From positions 1 to 24,303 of the forward strand of contig DFZJ01000165.1 in assembly GCA_002382045.1 (NCBI GenBank): DNA of 24,303 bases, given 5' to 3'. The position numbers and the translations under genes were made by a program. Source of the DNA: Syntrophaceae bacterium UBA4059 (GTDB lineage Bacteria; Desulfobacterota; Syntrophia; Syntrophales; Smithellaceae). This document shows, one piece after another, positions 7,264-12,541 of the stretch; positions within the stretch are counted from its first letter, which is position 1, and each line of letters starts with the position of its first letter. The notes under the pieces are model-generated. The model had not been told where the DNA came from and did not search any database. It worked only from the letters and a program-made list of their open reading frames with translations.

Positions 7264-8532
7264 TTACCCCATCCAATTGGGCCTTTCGGCCATCCGGACT
7301 TTCACGGTCTGGGCAAGCCAATCCTCAATCTCCCGCACCATATAGAAAGTCGGCGCGAGGAGTTGATCATCGGGCCTGATCCGGCCTTCATCGACTGCAA
7401 TTTTCGCGAGCGCTGTGTAAGGATAAATGCGAATCCCCTGCGATACCTTCATGGTGTCCAGAGGGAGCGAATCGGCAAAGGCAAGGCTCTCGCAAACCGA
7501 CTCCCTGGTTTCGCCGGGACCACCCAGCATCAAAAACCCCATCTGCCGTATGCCTTGTCTGGCCAGCATCAGGGATGTTTTTCGAACCTCCTCCGGGGTG
7601 AAACGCTTATTCATGTTCGCGAGTATCCGCTCACAACCGCTTTCAAACCCCAGGCTGACTTCCCGGCAGCCCGCTTCCGCCATCAGCTTGATCAGGTCTT
7701 CATCCGTATGTCCAGGGTAAAAAATGCACCGCCAATCGATAGGGATGCCCTCATCAATGATCAGGCGGCAAATCTCTTTGGCATAGGATTGAGGCAGATT
7801 GAAGGTATTATCAACGAAATAAAACTGGCGGAATCCCGCCGTCACACAGTTTTTCAGCTCTTCTACGACCGCCGCGGGAGATCGTTTTCTGATGGTGCGC
7901 CCCTCGATCGCGGCCGTTGAACAGTAGCTGCAATTCATGGGGCAGCCGCGCCGGGTCTGAAAAGGCATCCACAAATCACGGTCGTAGGCGGACAAAAAGC
8001 GATGGACGCCGGAAGCGGGCAATTCACCAAGCCCCCGGATAAAAGACCGCTCGCCCTGCAATCCCCGGTCTTTTAAATACAGACCGGGCAATCCCGCCGG
8101 ATCAGCATGCCGCTCCAGCCGCTCCAGCAATTGGGGAAAAACGGCTTCCCCTTCTCCCTGGATGCCCATGTCCGCGTCCAGATAGGCCAGGACTGCCTGG
8201 GGGAAAATGCTGTAACCCGCGCCGCCCAGAACGATGGGGGCGGTTGATTCGCTTCGGCAAGCCTGAATAACGCTCTTAACGTCGTCCAGCAGAAACCTGG
8301 CGCCATGCATGACCTGATCATCGATATTTCTGATGGAGATGCCGATCACGTCGGGACGGAAAGATTTAATCGTTTCAGAAATCGTCAGCCGGAAATCATC
8401 GTGGGTCATTAAATCCAGCATCAAAACATCATGGCCGCTGTCCTGAGTTGCCGCGGCCACGTAATGCAATCCCAGCGGCAGGGGTACAATATTGATTTTT
8501 TCCGTATTCGCGGCGATTAAAAGGACCCGCAT
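7264..8532 (-). CDS. B12-binding-type radical SAM protein
   Basis: 422 residues from the ATG at 8530-8532, which has GGAGGT 9 bases upstream. The longer ATG at 8571 would lie upstream of the extended -10 box and is rejected. The N-terminal domain (about 1-150) starts MRVLLIAANTE and has the Rossmann-like layout of B12-binding radical SAM proteins, including VIGISIRN and VLGGAGYSIFPQ; the DxHxxG cobalamin-ligand motif is not evident. The [4Fe-4S]/SAM cluster motif is RRGCPMNCSYC (C197, C201, C204, CxxxCxxC). Later elements FYFVDNTFN, EVSLGFESG and GFLMLGGPGET fit an Elp3/MiaB-like radical SAM barrel. The reaction could be methylation or ring modification; the substrate is unknown. Being the first gene of an operon with a homocysteine methyltransferase/MTHFR suggests a link to methyl or SAM metabolism, which is inference. 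Confidence 0.88.
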   Translation of the reverse strand: MRVLLIAANTEKINIVPLPLGLHYVAAATQDSGHDVLMLDLMTHDDFRLTISETIKSFRPDVIGISIRNIDDQVMHGARFLLDDVKSVIQACRSESTAPIVLGGAGYSIFPQAVLAYLDADMGIQGEGEAVFPQLLERLERHADPAGLPGLYLKDRGLQGERSFIRGLGELPASGVHRFLSAYDRDLWMPFQTRRGCPMNCSYCSTAAIEGRTIRKRSPAAVVEELKNCVTAGFRQFYFVDNTFNLPQSYAKEICRLIIDEGIPIDWRCIFYPGHTDEDLIKLMAEAGCREVSLGFESGCERILANMNKRFTPEEVRKTSLMLARQGIRQMGFLMLGGPGETRESVCESLAFADSLPLDTMKVSQGIRIYPYTALAKIAVDEGRIRPDDQLLAPTFYMVREIEDWLAQTVKVRMAERPNWMG

Positions 8533-8559
8533 GCGGCAATGACCTCCGATTTGCACCCG

Positions 8560-8568
8560 ATTATACCA
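8560..8568 (-). promoter_or_regulatory. Extended -10 promoter of the radical SAM / methyltransferase operon
   Basis: The minus strand reads TGGTATAAT: a perfect TATAAT (8560-8565) with the TGn extension. The -35 region at 17 bases (CTGCAA, 8583-8588) is poor, as is common for extended -10 promoters. Transcription would start near 8553, leaving about 20 bases before the ATG at 8532, just enough for the GGAGGT site. The -35 region lies inside the neighbouring PPOX remnant. Confidence 0.6.
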
Positions 8569-8578
8569 CAACTGTTAA

Positions 8579-8872
8579 CGAATTGCAGAGTATGATCCTT
8601 CCGTCAGCCTTCTGGTGGATTCGCGGCAGGACGCCGGGGCGGATCCCGTGGCGCAAACGAAAGCCCTGACAATATCGGGAACGCTTCAAAGAAACCTTGA
8701 TGAAAAGAAAATCGCGGCGGCGCGGGCGCGATTGTTCGAGAAACACGCCGGGTTGAAAATCATTTTTAATGATCCCGATACGGAAATTATGATCGTGAAA
8801 ATTCGGTCGGTTCAACTGCTGGATGGGATAACCAATGCGTATTTTGAAGAAGTAATCAGAAAGAGATTTTAA
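8579..8872 (+). pseudogene. 5'-truncated pyridoxamine-5'-phosphate-oxidase-like (FMN-binding) gene
   Basis: From the in-frame TAA at 8576-8578 to the TAA at 8870-8872 the frame encodes about 97 residues matching the C-terminal two thirds of small PPOX-family flavoproteins: AEYDPSVSLLVDSRQDAGAD, then KALTISGTLQRN, then LFEKHAGLKIIFNDPDTEI and VQLLDGITNAYFEEV. Family members normally start about 45-60 residues earlier with a strand region that binds FMN. That part is absent because the upstream DNA is already the promoter and start of the divergent radical SAM gene. The GTG at 8615 has no Shine-Dalgarno and would cut the fold further. It is most likely a dead fragment left by a deletion, though coding sequence is still well preserved, so the event may be recent. 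Confidence 0.75.
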
Positions 8873-8880
8873 GTAAATTA

Positions 8881-8907
8881 CCGCCCGTTCATGGCGGCAA
8901 TTTTATC
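8881..8907 (+). terminator. Weak hairpin after the PPOX remnant
   Basis: CCGCC (8881-8885) and GGCGG (8893-8897) form a 5-base GC stem with a 7-base loop, followed by CAATTTTAT. The stem is short and the T-tract imperfect. It may be the old terminator of the truncated gene. Confidence 0.3.
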
Positions 8908-8942
8908 CTTTGCCTCGCCGCTCAAATAATTCCACAAATACA

Positions 8943-8971
8943 TTGACACAGGAAATCGATCTTCCTATAAT
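8943..8971 (+). promoter_or_regulatory. Consensus sigma70 promoter of the crotonase gene
   Basis: TTGACA (8943-8948), a 17-base spacer and TATAAT (8966-8971): both boxes match the full consensus. Transcription would start near 8978, giving a leader of about 90 bases before the ATG at 9067. A promoter this strong implies high constitutive transcription unless repressed; no clear operator was seen. Confidence 0.8.
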
Positions 8972-9066
8972 CCCACCGCGTCAAGACAGGGATTTGCCCA
9001 AACCGTCCAATGATGCCAGATAAAGAATTAGAAGCTTCTAAAAAAATAAAACAAAAGAGGTGCAAG

Positions 9067-9831
9067 ATGAGCAACACGGTTTTAAAGGAATTAAAAGACG
9101 GTGTCCTGTTATTGACATTAAACCGCCCCAACTCGAAGAACTCGTTCAACATGGAACTGTGGACGGCTTTTGCCGCGGAGCTTACTGCAGCCCGAGCAGA
9201 TGATGACGTTACGGTGGTTGTAATCACGGGCGCGGGCAATGATTTCTCGGCGGGCCAGGACCTGAAGGATTACGGCGTTTCCGGCGCGGCGCATAGTTAT
9301 CGAATTACGGAACGAGCCGTCGTGGACTTTAATAAACCGCTGATCGCAGCCGCTAAAGGAGTTGCCGTAGGCGGCGGTGCGACTATTCTGTTCCATGCCG
9401 ACGTGCTCTATGTCGGCGAGAGTCTGCGCATGCGTCTTCCTTTCAACAGCCTGGGCATGGCGCCGGAATTCGCCAGCAGTTATATGCTGCAGATGCTCAT
9501 CGGGCCAAAGCGCGCAGCCGAGCTCCTGTTTACCACGGAATGGATTGACGCCGACAAGGCTCTGGAAACAGGCATCGCTTCCCGCAGATTCAAAGATGAT
9601 GAGCTTTTGCCAAACGCGATGGCCAAAGCCTCCGAGATCGCGCAACTGCCTTTGGTCTCGCTTGTGGAAACCAAAAGGTGCCTCAAAGCCGCGCATCAGG
9701 CGGGTATTGAAGCTGCCCTGAAGGTGGAAAAGGAGGCCATGGACAGACTGGCCGGCGGTCCGGCCAGCATCGAAGCGATGATGGCCTTCATGGAAAAGCG
9801 AAAACCCAATTTCCGCAACCTGAAAAAATAG
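9067..9831 (+). CDS. Enoyl-CoA hydratase/isomerase (crotonase) family, isomerase-like active site
   Basis: 254 residues from the ATG at 9067, preceded by AAAGAGG; the ATG at 9010 lacks a Shine-Dalgarno and is rejected. Crotonase-fold motifs are LTLNRPNSKNSFN (about 16-28), ITGAGNDFSAGQDL (53-66, first oxyanion-hole strand) and KGVAVGGGATILFHAD (about 97-112). The two glutamates used by enoyl-CoA hydratase are not conserved: the GGGCEL-type position reads GGGATI and the QPE-type position reads LPFNS. Instead Glu134 lies in SLGMAPEFASS, where delta3,delta2-enoyl-CoA isomerases carry their base (TEGGTT/PEGxSS-like). An isomerase role in unsaturated fatty-acid oxidation is therefore more likely than hydration. 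It appears monocistronic with its own promoter; the next gene starts 552 bases later. The assignment within the superfamily is inference. Confidence 0.9.
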   Translation: MSNTVLKELKDGVLLLTLNRPNSKNSFNMELWTAFAAELTAARADDDVTVVVITGAGNDFSAGQDLKDYGVSGAAHSYRITERAVVDFNKPLIAAAKGVAVGGGATILFHADVLYVGESLRMRLPFNSLGMAPEFASSYMLQMLIGPKRAAELLFTTEWIDADKALETGIASRRFKDDELLPNAMAKASEIAQLPLVSLVETKRCLKAAHQAGIEAALKVEKEAMDRLAGGPASIEAMMAFMEKRKPNFRNLKK

Positions 9832-10041
9832 TTATGCCGGGGGATCCATGGTTGATGGATAGCGACGCACCTCATTCATAAAAGGAAAATCGATAGATGA
9901 AACCCGTTATTGGGATAGGCAGGTGAAATCATCACGATGACCGTTCCGGCCATTTCATCCAGACAGGCGCCAGGACTTTAGCGGGGCATCATCATTAAAA
10001 TACTTAAAATCTTTATGAATATTTCATCGTCTGATTACACC

Positions 10042-10070
10042 TTGACACACCTGCGCGCTTGTCTTATAAA
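10042..10070 (+). promoter_or_regulatory. Near-consensus sigma70 promoter upstream of the acyl-CoA synthetase operon
   Basis: TTGACA (10042-10047), a 17-base spacer and TATAAA (10065-10070). The start near 10077 would give a leader of about 300 bases that includes the REP-like hairpins before the ATG at 10384. It could drive the operon, or a small RNA ending at the palindrome. Confidence 0.7.
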
Positions 10071-10160
10071 AATCAGCGTCCGGTAACCGGAATTAATGCT
10101 CGTTTTCCTGCGGTTCTTTATGGCATTGTGAACTTAGGCCTTTGAAAAATGCCTTTCTCT

Positions 10161-10248
10161 GTCATTCCCGCGAAAGCGGGAATCTAGAAAACTATTAAAA
10201 ACACTGGATTCCCGCACTCGTGACCTTCAGGTTATGCGCGGGAATGAC
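10161..10248. repeat. REP/dRS3-like palindromic element
   Basis: The outer arms GTCATTCCCGCG (10161-10172) and CGCGGGAATGAC (10237-10248) are perfect 12-base inverted repeats. Inside, ATTCCCGC (10164-10171) and GCGGGAAT (10176-10183) form an 8-base hairpin with a GAAA tetraloop. A second arm, GGATTCCCGC (10207-10216), can pair with the right outer arm. The core ATTCCC-N8-GGGAAT is the pattern of the dispersed dRS3-type repeat of Neisseria and similar REP elements in other Proteobacteria. It is probably one of many genomic copies. Confidence 0.75.
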
Positions 10249-10383
10249 AAAATTGGTAGTTTTATATAGTGATGCAAAGGTCTCGCACTGACGGTAAGAA
10301 GAAAGGCGGTAAACAGACGCTCATGCAGGCTCATTAAATGCAATATGAAATCAGGGTTGCCGGTCGAAAGGAGCAGCATAGTC

Positions 10384-12486
10384 ATGGAAAAATTCTTCAC
10401 CCCCCGCAGTATCGTTGTCTTCGGCGCATCCGCCACCAAGATGAATCTGGGACAAATCGTCTTACTCAACAACAAACAAGTCGGCTATGAGGGAAATCTA
10501 TACGGCGTCGGCTCTCAGGAAGGCGACGTAGGCGGCGTCCATATTTACACCAGGGTTGCCGATCTGCCCGAAACGCCGGACGTGGCCATCTTTCTCACGC
10601 CTGCCAGAGTCGTGCCCGGCCTGATGAGGGAGTGCGGTGAAAAAGGCATTACGCATATCGTCATCGAATCCGGCGGCTTCAGCGAATATTCACACGGCGA
10701 TCATACCCTGGAAGATGACGTTCTGGCGGTTGCCAACCAATACCATATGAAGGTCATCGGGCCCAACTGCGTGGGAACCGTCAATTTTGACTGGAAAATG
10801 ATGATGCCGTTTGCCTTCTTTAATGATCTTCCCGTGGGCGGCAGGCTGGCGCTCATTGCGCAAAGCGGCGGCGTAGGCGGCTCCTATATGCGCGGGATGG
10901 GAGGTTACGGCATCAAGCCCGGCAAGTTTGCGGCCACCGGCAACAAACTTCAGCTCGATGAAGTCGACTTTCTGGATTATTTTATCAAAGATCCCCAGAT
11001 GGACGTCATCGCCCTGTATCTGGAAGGTTTCAAAAGAGGCCGGGCTTTTTTTGATCTGGCCCGCGCCTGCGATAAACCGATCATCATTCAAAAATCAAAC
11101 CGCTCCGAAGTGAGCGCCAAGATCGCGCAGTCACACACCACGGCGCTTTCCAACGACGATTCCTTGGTGGACGGCGCGCTCATCCAAGCCGCGGCGATCC
11201 GCGTGGATGATGAACTGGAACTCATCAACGCGATCCGTGTCGTCCGTATGCCGCCCATGAAAGGCAGCCGCGTGGCGGTATTGTCCCGCTCCGGCGGCCA
11301 CGCGGTGCTGTCCGCCGACGCCTGCGCGAAATACGGTTTTGAAATGGTCCCCTTTCCGCCGGCTTTTATTGAAAAGCTTAAAACCATTTATAACACGCGC
11401 GTCATCGCGCATCAGAACCCGCTGGACCTGGGTGAAATCTTCGACTACATCATCTTCACGGATATTCTGGAAGAAGCCCTCAAGCTCGACACTTACGACG
11501 GCGTCTTGTTCAACCATCTTTATTCTTCAGATTTTGAAGGAGAAATGTCGCGGTCATTCCTGGCCGGCGTGGAGACGCTGGTGGCCAAATACCAAAAACC
11601 GGTTTGCCTGACGATGATTTCCGACCGCGAAGAAATTCTTAAAGTGCAGCAGAGTCAGCCCTTCCCCGTTTTCACGTCGCCGCTGGAAGGCGCCACGGCG
11701 CTCTATGTGTCCCGAACGTATTATGAACAAAAAACCGCTCGCGATAACCGAGGCAAGCTGGAAGATTACGCACTGGATCTGGAAACCGTGAAGAGAATCC
11801 GCCAACGCTGCCTGGGCCAGCAGCGCATCCCCCTGACGGATGAAGCCCTGACGATTGCCGCCGCGGCAGGTTTGCAGCCCGTGCGCGACATGCTCCTGAA
11901 AAATGAAATTGCCCCGGGAAAAATCCCCCTGCATTATCCGCTGGCCGTCAAACTTATCTCACGAGACGCCTCGCATAAATCCGACGTAGGCGGCGTTTGC
12001 GTGAACATCCGCAACAAAAAGCAACTGTCTGAAACCCTGACCGGGATGAAAGACAAAATGCGGAATCTGAAACAACCGCCGGTCATCGACGGGTACCTGA
12101 TTCAGGAAATGGCGCCCGCGGGAATTGAATGCTTTGTCGGGGGACGGCGCGATCCCGCGTTCGGGCCGGTTATTGTCGTTGGACTGGGAGGCATTTTTGT
12201 TGAGATTTTCAAAGACAGATCCATCCGTCTGGCGCCGGTGACTCAAAATGAAGCGGCGGCAATGCTCCGGGAGCTGAAAGCGTATCCGCTGCTTGCGGGC
12301 GCCAGAGGCAAAGGCCCCGCCGACTGTCAGGCGCTGATGGACGTGGTTTGCCGGGTGTCCGCGCTGCTTGACGCCTGTCCCGATATCACGGAAATTGATC
12401 TCAATCCGGTTATTGTTCACCCGGAGGGGCAAGGGGTAAGCATTGTGGACGCGCGTGTCTTTTTCGCGGAAGCGTCAAAGGGATGA
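10384..12486 (+). CDS. ADP-forming acyl/acetate-CoA ligase, fused alpha-beta subunits
   Basis: 700 residues from the ATG at 10384, which has AAAGGAG 10 bases upstream; the ATG at 10345 is rejected. Domain order is a CoA-binding Rossmann domain (1-130: SIVVFGASATKMNLGQIV; VIGPNCVGTVN), a succinyl-CoA-ligase-like flavodoxin domain (about 150-460) and an ATP-grasp domain (about 480-700: PLAVKLISRDASHKSDVGGV, then LGGIFVEIFKD and ITEIDLNPVIV). His251 in QSHTTALSND aligns with the phospho-histidine loop (SHTGALAG) of NDP-forming acyl-CoA synthetases. The reaction is acyl-CoA + ADP + Pi to acid + CoA + ATP, run either way. In an anaerobe this can recover ATP from acyl-CoA. The acyl group is not readable. 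It is the first gene of a probable three-gene operon; the next ATG is 56 bases after its stop. Confidence 0.92.
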   Translation: MEKFFTPRSIVVFGASATKMNLGQIVLLNNKQVGYEGNLYGVGSQEGDVGGVHIYTRVADLPETPDVAIFLTPARVVPGLMRECGEKGITHIVIESGGFSEYSHGDHTLEDDVLAVANQYHMKVIGPNCVGTVNFDWKMMMPFAFFNDLPVGGRLALIAQSGGVGGSYMRGMGGYGIKPGKFAATGNKLQLDEVDFLDYFIKDPQMDVIALYLEGFKRGRAFFDLARACDKPIIIQKSNRSEVSAKIAQSHTTALSNDDSLVDGALIQAAAIRVDDELELINAIRVVRMPPMKGSRVAVLSRSGGHAVLSADACAKYGFEMVPFPPAFIEKLKTIYNTRVIAHQNPLDLGEIFDYIIFTDILEEALKLDTYDGVLFNHLYSSDFEGEMSRSFLAGVETLVAKYQKPVCLTMISDREEILKVQQSQPFPVFTSPLEGATALYVSRTYYEQKTARDNRGKLEDYALDLETVKRIRQRCLGQQRIPLTDEALTIAAAAGLQPVRDMLLKNEIAPGKIPLHYPLAVKLISRDASHKSDVGGVCVNIRNKKQLSETLTGMKDKMRNLKQPPVIDGYLIQEMAPAGIECFVGGRRDPAFGPVIVVGLGGIFVEIFKDRSIRLAPVTQNEAAAMLRELKAYPLLAGARGKGPADCQALMDVVCRVSALLDACPDITEIDLNPVIVHPEGQGVSIVDARVFFAEASKG

Positions 12487-12541
12487 ATCCCGCTTTGCTG
12501 ATCTGTCGCAGAACCATCTCATCAAAAAGGATGTGACCGTC

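Larger units (their letters stand above)
9832..10383. other. Gene-free intergenic stretch with promoter and REP-like palindrome
   Basis: No convincing reading frame is present on either strand; the longest minus-strand frame (10227-10475) runs over the repeat and into the synthetase start. A 6-base hairpin ATCCAT/ATGGAT (9844-9860) follows the crotonase stop but has no T-tract. The rest contains the promoter at 10042-10070, the palindrome at 10161-10248 and the AAAGGAG site of the next gene. Confidence 0.7.

Noticed and set aside
7183..7920. Plus-strand frame of 245 codons opposite the radical SAM gene and the start of the MTHFR fusion
   Set aside because: It spans two real genes on the other strand and its product has low-complexity His/Pro/Arg-rich text.
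8561..8815. Minus-strand 84-codon frame opposite the PPOX remnant
   Set aside because: The plus strand carries clear PPOX family motifs; the minus product has none and no ribosome site.
9844..9860. ATCCAT/ATGGAT hairpin after the crotonase as a terminator
   Set aside because: It is AT-balanced, only 6 bases long, and is followed by AGCGACGC rather than a T-run.
11131..11517. Minus-strand 128-codon frame within the acyl-CoA synthetase
   Set aside because: It is antisense to the conserved phospho-histidine loop region, with no supporting site or similarity.
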